This document shows, in pieces, positions 18,472 to 25,029 of a DNA stretch of 40,351 nucleotides. The stretch's first letter is position 1, and the number at the start of each line of letters is the position of its first letter. The DNA is taken from assembly GCA_947448745.1 (NCBI GenBank), contig CANFOQ010000025.1:1-40351 (forward strand). The letters run 5' to 3'. A model generated the notes under the pieces. It saw only the letters and a program-made list of their open reading frames with translations. It was not told the DNA's origin and searched no databases. The DNA is from Comamonadaceae bacterium. Its GTDB lineage: Bacteria; Pseudomonadota; Gammaproteobacteria; Burkholderiales; Burkholderiaceae_C. A program made the translations under genes and the position numbers.

Positions 18472-19482
18472 TCAGGCCTCGTCGTACACAACTTCAAGAC
18501 TGGGTTTGACGACATCGTGGCGACCCACCATGTCGAAAGTGGTGGCGGGCTCGAGCACCACATTGCGACCCACCACATCGGCGCTGAACAAACCCAGCAA
18601 TTCGTCTTGGGTTTGGGGCTTGGGGCGCACCGGTGGGGCCAAGCCCACATTGATGGCGAGCTGCTCGAACATGGGGCCCCATGGGGTGCCAGGGATGCCG
18701 ATGATTTCGTAGCTGGCACTCTTGCGGCGAATGTCTTCATCCGCGGGAATGGCAGCCAACACTGGAATGCCGGCATTGGCGGCAAAGGCCTGCGCTTCAC
18801 CGGTGCCGTCGTCTTTGTTGATGACCATGCCAGCCACGCCGACATTGCCGCCGAGCTTGCGGAAATACTCCACGGCCGAGCAAACGTTGTTGGCCACATA
18901 GAGGGACTGCAAATCGTTGGAGCCCACCACAATCACTTTTTGACACATGTCGCGAGCAATCGGCAGACCGAAACCGCCGCACACCACGTCGCCCAAAAAG
19001 TCGAGCAACACGTAGTCAAAGCCCCAGTCGTGGAAGCCGAGTTTTTCCAGGGTTTCAAAGCCGTGGATGATGCCGCGACCGCCGCATCCGCGACCGACTT
19101 CGGGGCCACCGAGTTCCATGGCGAATACGCCATCGCGTTTGAAGCAGACATCGCTGATGCTGACCGCTTCGCCCGCGAGTTTCATGCGTGACGACGTTTC
19201 AATGATGGTGGGGCAGGCCTTGCCACCAAACAGCAAACTGGTGGTGTCGCTCTTGGGGTCACAACCAATCAGCAACACCTTCTTGCCTTGCTGCGCCATC
19301 ATGTAACTGAGGTTGGCCAAGGTGAAACTTTTGCCAATGCCACCCTTGCCGTAAATGGCAATGATTTGGGTTTCTTTGGTGGGCGCATCGGTGTGCACCG
19401 GATCTACTTCCACTGAAGCCTCTTGCCGCAAACGATCAACGAATGTGATCGGCTGAGAATTTCCGTTTGCTTGCGTAGTCAT
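18472..19482 (-). CDS. bchX: Chlorophyllide a reductase iron protein subunit X
   Basis: 336 residues. BchX is the NifH-like ATPase that delivers electrons to BchYZ. A P-loop GKGGIGKS is at residues 45-52, and cluster-ligand cysteines occur in the GRGCGGRGI and DVVCGGFGLP regions. The N-terminal ~38 residues precede the nucleotide fold, as usual for BchX compared with BchL. ATG 19482 overlaps the bchC stop by 4 bases (ATGA). A start at 19518 would place the first residues inside bchC and is not needed. Confidence 0.96.
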   Translation of the reverse strand: MTTQANGNSQPITFVDRLRQEASVEVDPVHTDAPTKETQIIAIYGKGGIGKSFTLANLSYMMAQQGKKVLLIGCDPKSDTTSLLFGGKACPTIIETSSRMKLAGEAVSISDVCFKRDGVFAMELGGPEVGRGCGGRGIIHGFETLEKLGFHDWGFDYVLLDFLGDVVCGGFGLPIARDMCQKVIVVGSNDLQSLYVANNVCSAVEYFRKLGGNVGVAGMVINKDDGTGEAQAFAANAGIPVLAAIPADEDIRRKSASYEIIGIPGTPWGPMFEQLAINVGLAPPVRPKPQTQDELLGLFSADVVGRNVVLEPATTFDMVGRHDVVKPSLEVVYDEA

Positions 19483-20432
19483 GCGTTGGCACTCCAGTCC
19501 AAAACCATCTTCAGGCACAAAGCATCATCAAAAGCCGTTTCATAAGCCGCTTTGGCTTGCGAAGGACTTCCGTGGTGCGTGATCAATCCGTCCAGTGAGA
19601 GTCGGTCGGTGTTGACCAACTCGGTGACGGCTTGTAAATCGGGGCGCTTCCATTCGGCGGCGGTGCGGATTTGCGCCTCGCGCATGAAGGCCGGGGCATA
19701 GTCAAACGCCAGCTTGTCTTTGTAAAAACCAGCCAACACCACTTCGCCGCCAGGGGCCAATCGCAAAATCAGTTGGTCGAGCAATTTGGCGTCGCCACTG
19801 ACGTCGTAAATGGCTTGGTAGTTGCGGCGCTCGTCCTCATCCGGGTGCAGCACTTGGTAACCCAGTGCACCGCTGCGCCGCGCTGCTTGGGTTTCCCACA
19901 CGGTGGGGGCCGCATAACCTGCGGCCACGGTCATGCGTGCCAACAAGCGGCCCATGATGCCGTGACCCACGATCAGGTCGGGGGGAATGATTTGTTCACG
20001 CTTGCCACCCATGGAGACCGCGTGGTAGGCGGTGGCGGCCAGCGCCAACAACACGGCTTTGGGGCCGAGCGCATCTGACACAGGCATGACCCGGCTGTGG
20101 TTGGTGACCAGGTGCGAAGCCGATGCGCCAAACAGGCTGCGCACGCCTTCGAAACAATTGGCACCGGGCACAAACACCCGTTGGCCGATGTCCAGAGGGA
20201 CATCAGCACCCTTTTCGACGATCCGGCCCACGGTTTCGTAGCCAGGCACCAGCGGATAGCCCATGCCGGGGAACGGTGGCATGCTGCCGTCCCAGAGCAA
20301 ACGCTCGGTGCCGGTGCTGATGCCGCTGAACTCCACCTCGATCTGAATGTCCTCATTCCCCGTTTTCGGCAAGGTCAATGCCTCCAGCGCCAATTGCTGG
20401 GGGTTTTTGAAGACGATGGCGTTTGCGTGCAT
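19479..20432 (-). CDS. bchC: Bacteriochlorophyllide a dehydrogenase (3-hydroxyethyl oxidising)
   Basis: 317 residues of the medium-chain dehydrogenase type. BchC oxidises the C3 hydroxyethyl group to acetyl late in bacteriochlorophyllide synthesis. The N-terminal GroES-like part contains EFSGISTGTERLLWDG and GYPLVPGYETVGRIV; the cofactor region carries VGHGIMGRLLARM. The usual zinc-ligand cysteines are not evident, as in other BchC proteins. ATG 20432 follows the PpsR-type box almost directly (3 bases), so the leader is very short or unusual; no good ribosome site is visible. Confidence 0.95.
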   Translation of the reverse strand: MHANAIVFKNPQQLALEALTLPKTGNEDIQIEVEFSGISTGTERLLWDGSMPPFPGMGYPLVPGYETVGRIVEKGADVPLDIGQRVFVPGANCFEGVRSLFGASASHLVTNHSRVMPVSDALGPKAVLLALAATAYHAVSMGGKREQIIPPDLIVGHGIMGRLLARMTVAAGYAAPTVWETQAARRSGALGYQVLHPDEDERRNYQAIYDVSGDAKLLDQLILRLAPGGEVVLAGFYKDKLAFDYAPAFMREAQIRTAAEWKRPDLQAVTELVNTDRLSLDGLITHHGSPSQAKAAYETAFDDALCLKMVLDWSANA

Positions 20433-20435
20433 GAC

Positions 20436-20453
20436 TGTATTTTTTGCCTTACA
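20436..20453. promoter_or_regulatory. PpsR/CrtJ-type box, bchC proximal
   Basis: TGTATTTTTTGCCTTACA fits TGT-N12-ACA, the palindrome bound by the redox- and light-responsive repressor PpsR/CrtJ. It ends 3 bases from the bchC ATG and stands 8 bp from a second copy, the arrangement known to allow cooperative binding at the Rhodobacter capsulatus bchC promoter. The inner half-sites are weak (TGTA/TACA rather than TGTC/GACA). Confidence 0.65.
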
Positions 20454-20467
20454 TTGATTTATGTCAA
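20454..20467. promoter_or_regulatory. FNR/FnrL-like box over the bchC PpsR pair
   Basis: TTGATTTATGTCAA differs at one base from the FNR consensus TTGAT-N4-ATCAA. It fills the 8-bp spacer and overlaps the upstream PpsR box. If bound, an oxygen-responsive FNR protein and PpsR would compete for the same DNA. A match of this length by chance in AT-rich DNA is not rare. Confidence 0.35.
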
Positions 20468-20479
20468 TTTATATTTACA
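20462..20479. promoter_or_regulatory. PpsR/CrtJ-type box, bchC distal
   Basis: TGTCAATTTATATTTACA fits TGT-N12-ACA with one strong half-site (TGTCAA). It is the second of two tandem boxes between crtF and bchC. On the leftward strand the box contains TTGACA, a possible -35 element, so a bound repressor would block polymerase. Confidence 0.75.
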
Positions 20480-20507
20480 GTTTCTGATATTGAACTAGGG
20501 GAAACAC

Positions 20508-21671
20508 TTAGACCTTGCGGCCCAGCAGGACGCGGGCATGCACCGGCATCGGGTTGGACAGCAGTTCCACCTGGCTGAAACCGGCTTGGTGCATCAAATG
20601 CATCAACTCCATCGGCGTGCGCAACCGGCCAGAGCCCATGGCCAGCAGGTAGAAATGAAAGTAAGCGTCGCCTTCGGGCCGCTGCCCTGGCTCGGAGGCC
20701 ATGGGCTCGGCCAGCACGAATCGGCCGCCGACAGGCAACGCCTGGTGAATGGCCTTCAGCAGCGCCAGCACCACGGCGTCGGCGTGGTCATGGGCGATGC
20801 GCACCAAGGTGATCACATCCGCGCCGCTGGGCAAGGTCTCTTGGGTGAAATCGCCAGGCACAGCCTGCACGCGCTCGGCCAGCCCACGGCCCGCGATCTG
20901 CTGCTGACTGACTCGGCAGACGTCGGGCAAATCGAACACGCGGACTGCCAACTGGGGGTAGGCCAAGGCCAGCTCACAGGCGAAGCGGCCCATGCCGCCA
21001 CCCACGTCCAGGGCTGATCGGTGACCGTCAAACGCATAGGCCGCCAGAATTTCCTCGATGACGAATGTTTGCGACGCCGCCATCAACTCCGAATAGCGTG
21101 CATACGCCTGGGCGCTGGTGTTGTCGGGGGTTTGCTCGGCATTGCCGGCATAGGGCCAGTAGTCGCTCATGGCGCCTTGCCATTGGCTTTGCAAAATCGC
21201 CACTGGGTCGAGCATGTCTTGGTAGAGCAGTTGGTTGTGCTCGATCATGGCTTGGATGCCGGGGTGGCTGACCACCGGTGCGCCCAGCGGCCCCAAGCCA
21301 TAGCGCTGTTGGCTGCGTTGCTCCAGCAAGCCCAGCGACACAGCGGACTGCACCAAGCGTTGCAAACCACCGGCGGGCACACGCGTGAGCGTCGCCAACT
21401 CGTCCAGTGTTTTGGGTGCTGTTTTGACGTGCGCCAGCAGGTTGAGACGCACACAGGCCAACAGCACTTGGGTGTGGACAAAGCCGGCCATCAAATTGAA
21501 CACCTGGCGTGTTCGGTACTGCGTGAACCAGCGGGTGATGGGGTTGGACAAGGCCCAGCGGTAAATGCCTGGGCGGGTCAGGACATCGTCAAACCATGCG
21601 GCAAAACGGTCTCGCCAAGCGGGTCGATCCAAGTGCGTCAGGTCGGCGCGGGACAGGTCAAGGTGGCGCAT
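20508..21671 (-). CDS. crtF: Hydroxyneurosporene / demethylspheroidene O-methyltransferase
   Basis: 387 residues. CrtF methylates the C1 hydroxyl made by CrtC. An N-terminal helical dimerisation part (about 60-130, with LNLLAHVKTAPKTLDELA) is followed by a SAM-binding motif LDVGGGMGRF at residues 221-230, the acidic ELALAYPQLAVRVFDLP and a GDFTQETLPSGADV loop. ATG 21671 has AGGAGAGAG upstream. It lies 21 bases after crtE and 75 bases before bchC, the intergenic space that carries the tandem PpsR-type boxes. Confidence 0.94.
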   Translation of the reverse strand: MRHLDLSRADLTHLDRPAWRDRFAAWFDDVLTRPGIYRWALSNPITRWFTQYRTRQVFNLMAGFVHTQVLLACVRLNLLAHVKTAPKTLDELATLTRVPAGGLQRLVQSAVSLGLLEQRSQQRYGLGPLGAPVVSHPGIQAMIEHNQLLYQDMLDPVAILQSQWQGAMSDYWPYAGNAEQTPDNTSAQAYARYSELMAASQTFVIEEILAAYAFDGHRSALDVGGGMGRFACELALAYPQLAVRVFDLPDVCRVSQQQIAGRGLAERVQAVPGDFTQETLPSGADVITLVRIAHDHADAVVLALLKAIHQALPVGGRFVLAEPMASEPGQRPEGDAYFHFYLLAMGSGRLRTPMELMHLMHQAGFSQVELLSNPMPVHARVLLGRKV

Positions 21672-21692
21672 ATCGGCTCTCTCCTGCCCGGC

Positions 21693-22598
21693 TCAATGTT
21701 GAAGGCTGGAAGCGCTGGCGGACGCAGCGGTTTTGTAAGACTGGCAAATGCTGCTGGGCACCAAGCGCTCGGATTCCATGCGCACGATTTGGCGCAATTT
21801 GTCGGCACTGGCCACTTGCGGCACCGAATCCACCGCCCGGTCGATCAGGTTTTCGAAGTAGCCAATCGCCCCGCTCAAGCCCAACTCATGGGCCACGCTG
21901 GGGCGTCCATGCTGGGCGTCTTGGCCAGTAGGTTTGCCCAGATCGGCGGATTGCCCAATGACGTCACGGATGTCGTCGGCGACTTGGTAGGCCTCGCCCA
22001 AGCAGTCGCCCAGCGCCCGCCAAGGCAGCGGGTCTGCACCAGCTGATTCGGCACCTGCACAGGTGGCCGCCACAAACAAGGCACCGGTTTTGGCCCGCTG
22101 GTATTGGCTCAAATCGGCGCGGGATTCGCACTCCCAGGCTTGACCGGCGACGATGCCATTGGGCACGCCCACGGCGTCCGAGAGGGTTTGCATCAATGCA
22201 ATCAGGCGGTCGGGGTGGGCTTTGCCGGCGTTCAGCAGGACTTGGTAGGCCATGACGATCAGGCCGTCACCCGTGAGCAAGGCCAAGGCTTCGCCGTAGG
22301 CTTTGTGGACGCTGGGGCGGCCACGGCGGGTGTCGGCATTGTCGAAAGCGGGCATGTCGTCATGGACCAGCGAGGCGCAGTGCATGAGTTCGATGGCCAC
22401 GCCAGCGGCTTGTGTGAGCTGCGGGGCGTTCATGCCACAGGCATGGGCGACAGCGGTACAGAGCTGCGGGCGGATGCGGGCACCACCGGAAAACACCGCA
22501 TGCCGCATGGCGGCCACCAGCCGCGCAGGGGCGGTGGTGCCCACGGCTTGCTCGAAATGCACGGCCAGCGCCTGCTCTGCCAGTTGGTGTAAGTCCAT
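21693..22598 (-). CDS. crtE: Geranylgeranyl diphosphate synthase
   Basis: 301 residues. CrtE extends farnesyl diphosphate to GGPP for carotenoids and the bacteriochlorophyll side chain. The first Asp-rich motif DDMPAFD is at residues 80-86, followed by TRRGRPSVHKA, and the second, DDIRD, at 208-212. ATG 22598 has a strong AGGGGG ribosome site; open frame further left runs through the PpsR-type boxes and is not coding. A farnesyl diphosphate synthase (IspA) has a similar sequence; the position ahead of crtF and the photosynthetic regulation favour CrtE. Confidence 0.92.
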   Translation of the reverse strand: MDLHQLAEQALAVHFEQAVGTTAPARLVAAMRHAVFSGGARIRPQLCTAVAHACGMNAPQLTQAAGVAIELMHCASLVHDDMPAFDNADTRRGRPSVHKAYGEALALLTGDGLIVMAYQVLLNAGKAHPDRLIALMQTLSDAVGVPNGIVAGQAWECESRADLSQYQRAKTGALFVAATCAGAESAGADPLPWRALGDCLGEAYQVADDIRDVIGQSADLGKPTGQDAQHGRPSVAHELGLSGAIGYFENLIDRAVDSVPQVASADKLRQIVRMESERLVPSSICQSYKTAASASASSLQH

Positions 22599-22618
22599 GG
22601 GAACCCCCTGAGGTTGAT

Positions 22619-22636
22619 TGTCAATCTGAGTTGACA
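22619..22636. promoter_or_regulatory. PpsR/CrtJ-type box, crtE proximal
   Basis: TGTCAATCTGAGTTGACA is a perfect TGTC-N10-GACA palindrome, the best match in the window. It lies 20 bases before the crtE ATG and 8 bp from a second box. Confidence 0.85.
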
Positions 22637-22644
22637 GTATTTCA

Positions 22645-22662
22645 TGTAAATGTATCAACACA
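22645..22662. promoter_or_regulatory. PpsR/CrtJ-type box, crtE distal
   Basis: TGTAAATGTATCAACACA matches TGT-N12-ACA. The 8-bp gap to the proximal box equals that at bchC and pucB. On the leftward strand TTGACA (22678-22673) stands 16 bases before TACATT, a possible sigma-70 promoter whose -10 region lies in this box. Confidence 0.65.
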
Positions 22663-22726
22663 TTTGCATTTGTCAACCGTGGTTTTCAGGGGCTTTCAAC
22701 GGGGTAATGGAGAGGACTTTGCGGCG

Positions 22727-22752
22727 AAAAAAAACACAGGCCGAGGCCTGTG
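22727..22752 (-). terminator. Rho-independent terminator after the puc operon
   Basis: Reading leftward, CACAGGCC-TC-GGCCTGTG (22752-22735) forms an 8-bp stem followed directly by eight T residues (22734-22727). It separates the pucBAC-microprotein unit from crtE. Confidence 0.85.
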
Positions 22753-22780
22753 CTTTTGAAGGTGAAATGGCGCTGGCGAA

Positions 22781-22873
22781 TCAATGGCGATTGCGCTTGT
22801 CGCGGAAGTAGTTCATGAGAAAAAAGCCAACCACAACCAACCAAAAGATCAACAAAATATGGTGAATTTTCAT
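22781..22873 (-). CDS. 30-residue single-TM microprotein after pucC
   Basis: Reads MKIHHILLIFWLVVV at its start, a membrane helix over about residues 4-22, and a basic C-terminal end NYFRDKRNRH. The ATG at 22873 has an excellent ribosome site, AAGGAGAT, with correct spacing. It begins 25 bases after the pucC stop and is followed by the puc terminator, so it is the last gene of the LH2 operon. It is too short to identify by family. By position it may be an accessory subunit or assembly partner of LH2 or PucC, comparable in principle to the small PucD/PucE proteins of other species, but that is inference. Confidence 0.7.
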   Translation of the reverse strand: MKIHHILLIFWLVVVGFFLMNYFRDKRNRH

Positions 22874-22898
22874 GGAAATCTCCTTTTAAAAATGACGT

Positions 22899-24293
22899 TC
22901 AGGGGCGCTGTTCAGAGGGAAACCTGGTCACTGTCGCCTGGCGAACCAAGGGTGACAAGACGACGGCGGTGAAGATTAGCACGACCAACTCCACCACATA
23001 AACACTGACATAACCGTTGGCGGCGGCGCCGTTCATCAGGTCCACCATGTCGCGCATGATGCCGCCCAGCGCCATGGCCAAACCGGCGGCGGTGGCCTGT
23101 ACGGCGCCCCAGGCCCCCAGCGCCAGACCGCTTTGGTCTTTGGGCGCCAGGTTCATGCACGAGGTGAGCGTGCCATGGCTGAACAATCCGCCACCCAGGC
23201 CTATGCCAAACACCCCCAGTGAAAACAACCACTCGAGGTTCAGGTAACCAGAACAGATGACAGCCACGAAAGCTGGAACACCCACCAACACCCCCGAACG
23301 CGCCATGTTGTAAGGGTCTGCGCCTTGGCTCAACACCTTGGATGCCCACGCAAAACCAAACAATCCACCCAAGGACAAGGTGGCGGTCAAGACCGTGGTG
23401 GCGCTCACACTCATGTTCAAAATTTGACCGCCATAGGGCTCGAGCAAGACATCTTCCATGCTGAAGGCGAAGGTGCCCAAACCCACGGCTATCAAGGTGC
23501 GCAGGGCCCGGCTGTCTTGCGTCAGAGTGGCCCAAGCCTCTGTGAAAGAGGGCTCGACAGCGGGTTTGCCGCGCCGCAAACGGCTGCGCGGCTCTTGCTT
23601 CCACAGTGCGATCACGTTCAACACCAAGGTGGTGACGGCGCTGGCCTGAATCACTTGGATCAGCACGCCGGGCGAAAAATCGGCCAAATACACGCCAAAC
23701 AACAAGGCGCTGATGATCATGCCCACCAGCAGCATGACGTACATCAAGCCCACCACTTTGGGGCGTGATTCCTCAGCAGCCAGGTCGTTGGCCAAGGCCA
23801 AGCCGACGGTTTGGGTGGTGTGCAAACCGGCACCCACCAGCAAAAACGCGATGGCCGCGCCCAACTGCCCCACCCATGGTGGTTGCCCGGCAGACTGACC
23901 CGCACCAGCCAACACCAGCAGGGCGAACGGCATGATGGCCAAGCCGCCAAATTGGATCATGGCCCCCATCCACATGTAGGGGACACGCCGCCAGCCCAAC
24001 TCGGAGCGGTGGTTGTCAGAGCGAAAGCCAATGAGCGCGCGAAAAGGCGCAAACAGCAAGGGGATGGCCACCATGATGGACACGATGGAGGAAGGCACCT
24101 TCAACTCCACGATCATGACCCGGTTCAAGGTGCCGACCAACAGCACCAAGGCCATGCCCACACTGACTTGAAACAAAGCCAATCGCAATAAGCGCGACAG
24201 CGGCAGGTCTTCAGACGCCGCATCTGCAAAGGGCAAGAACTTGGGTGCCAAGTCCCCCCACATGTGCATGACTTTTTGGTATTTGGTGGTCAT
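22899..24293 (-). CDS. pucC: PucC, LH2 assembly protein (MFS-like)
   Basis: 464 residues with about 12 hydrophobic helices. The hallmark FSMEDVLLEPYGGQIL and LALGAWGAVQATAAGLA motifs match LhaA at the left end of the window, so the two are paralogues. PucC is required for LH2 formation in Rhodobacter. It starts 51 bases after pucA. ATG 24293 is in frame with MTTKYQKVMHMWGDLAPKFLPF, the usual conserved amphipathic beginning (quoted in full only as MWGDLAPKFLPF in the family). Confidence 0.93.
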   Translation of the reverse strand: MTTKYQKVMHMWGDLAPKFLPFADAASEDLPLSRLLRLALFQVSVGMALVLLVGTLNRVMIVELKVPSSIVSIMVAIPLLFAPFRALIGFRSDNHRSELGWRRVPYMWMGAMIQFGGLAIMPFALLVLAGAGQSAGQPPWVGQLGAAIAFLLVGAGLHTTQTVGLALANDLAAEESRPKVVGLMYVMLLVGMIISALLFGVYLADFSPGVLIQVIQASAVTTLVLNVIALWKQEPRSRLRRGKPAVEPSFTEAWATLTQDSRALRTLIAVGLGTFAFSMEDVLLEPYGGQILNMSVSATTVLTATLSLGGLFGFAWASKVLSQGADPYNMARSGVLVGVPAFVAVICSGYLNLEWLFSLGVFGIGLGGGLFSHGTLTSCMNLAPKDQSGLALGAWGAVQATAAGLAMALGGIMRDMVDLMNGAAANGYVSVYVVELVVLIFTAVVLSPLVRQATVTRFPSEQRP

Positions 24294-24344
24294 GAAAGAA
24301 GTGCAGGTCAGGCGAACGAATCACCCGACCTGCGAAGAGAAAAT

Positions 24345-24536
24345 TTAACTTTTCCCCGTAGACGTTTCCGTCTGACTGACAGCGGCAGGCGCAGCACCAT
24401 TCAGAAATTTCTTAACCCAGGTCGTGTTGGACACGATGGCCAGGTGAACACTGAAAGACGCGATAGCGACGGCAGCGATGAACAACGGTATGCCAACCGA
24501 AGGTTTGACAACACACCACATTTTTCCGTAAATCAT
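24345..24536 (-). CDS. pucA: LH2 antenna alpha polypeptide, B800-820-like residues
   Basis: 63 residues. KMWCVVKPSVGIPLF, a membrane helix with His31 (ligand to B850-type bacteriochlorophyll) and NTTW at 37-40 are diagnostic of LH2 alpha. Numbering matches the Rhodoblastus acidophilus alpha chain, whose Tyr44 and Trp45 hydrogen-bond the B850 acetyl groups. Here codons 44 and 45 are TTT and CTG, giving Phe44-Leu45, the pair found in B800-820 (LH3) antennae. A 16-residue tail rich in Ala, Thr and Ser follows. The gene starts 16 bases after pucB. Confidence 0.95.
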   Translation of the reverse strand: MIYGKMWCVVKPSVGIPLFIAAVAIASFSVHLAIVSNTTWVKKFLNGAAPAAVSQTETSTGKS

Positions 24537-24552
24537 GATTTACCTCCTTCTG

Positions 24553-24705
24553 TTACTTCAGCCAAGGGGAATAGATATAGGCCAACAGGTGCGCCAACGC
24601 GGCAATCATGCCGAAGATTTGCGTGCCCTGAATCAGCTGTCTATGTATTTCCTCCGATTCGGCCTCGGTTAAACCGGTAGGCCAGACTTTCTGGTGGTCA
24701 GACAT
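24553..24705 (-). CDS. pucB: LH2 antenna beta polypeptide
   Basis: 50 residues. The WPTGLTEAESEEIHRQLIQG start, the membrane helix with AHLLAYIYSPWL and its ligating His near residue 38 are typical of LH2 beta. The start ATG 24705 is preceded by AAGGAGTCATCC. It opens the pucBAC operon, 96 bases downstream of a pair of PpsR-type boxes. Confidence 0.95.
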   Translation of the reverse strand: MSDHQKVWPTGLTEAESEEIHRQLIQGTQIFGMIAALAHLLAYIYSPWLK

Positions 24706-24801
24706 GGATGACTCCTTGTAGTACTCCAAAACGTGCTCAAACCGCACGAGGTATCTGCGCCCCCCATGGGCGCAAATTCTGTGAAAACCTTGGTCTCAAT
24801 T

Positions 24802-24819
24802 TGTCATTTGAAATTGACA
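24802..24819. promoter_or_regulatory. PpsR/CrtJ-type box, pucB proximal
   Basis: TGTCATTTGAAATTGACA is a perfect TGTC-N10-GACA palindrome 96 bases before pucB, between pucB and the divergent ppaA-like gene. Confidence 0.85.
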
Positions 24820-24827
24820 TGATTAAG

Positions 24828-24845
24828 TGTAAGGACAAGTTAACA
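24828..24845. promoter_or_regulatory. PpsR/CrtJ-type box, pucB distal / ppaA proximal
   Basis: TGTAAGGACAAGTTAACA matches TGT-N12-ACA and stands 8 bp from the other box. The pair could control pucBAC, the divergent regulator gene, or both. The remaining 24846-25029 holds no further gene; a CGGTTT/AAACCG inverted repeat is visible at about 24873-24897. Confidence 0.65.
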
Positions 24846-25029
24846 TCATAATGGTTTGCTTGTCAACGAAAACGGTTTAATCAAGCGTCAGAAACCGATA
24901 AATAGTCGTTTTTCCTAGGGTATTCCCTTGGGGGCGTTTACCTGCTTGCCTAATTGGGTGGGGCTGGCTAAATTTGGTTCAGCAACGGCCATCTTGCTCT
25001 TGCACAAGTTCACAGAGCACCCACTCCCA

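Noticed and set aside
16914..18932. A 672-residue version of BchY
   Set aside because: The first ~155 residues lie over bchX in another frame; the BchY start is ATG 18467, 4 bases after bchX.
22599..22676. N-terminal extension of crtE
   Set aside because: It would run through the tandem PpsR-type boxes, and ATG 22598 has a strong ribosome site.
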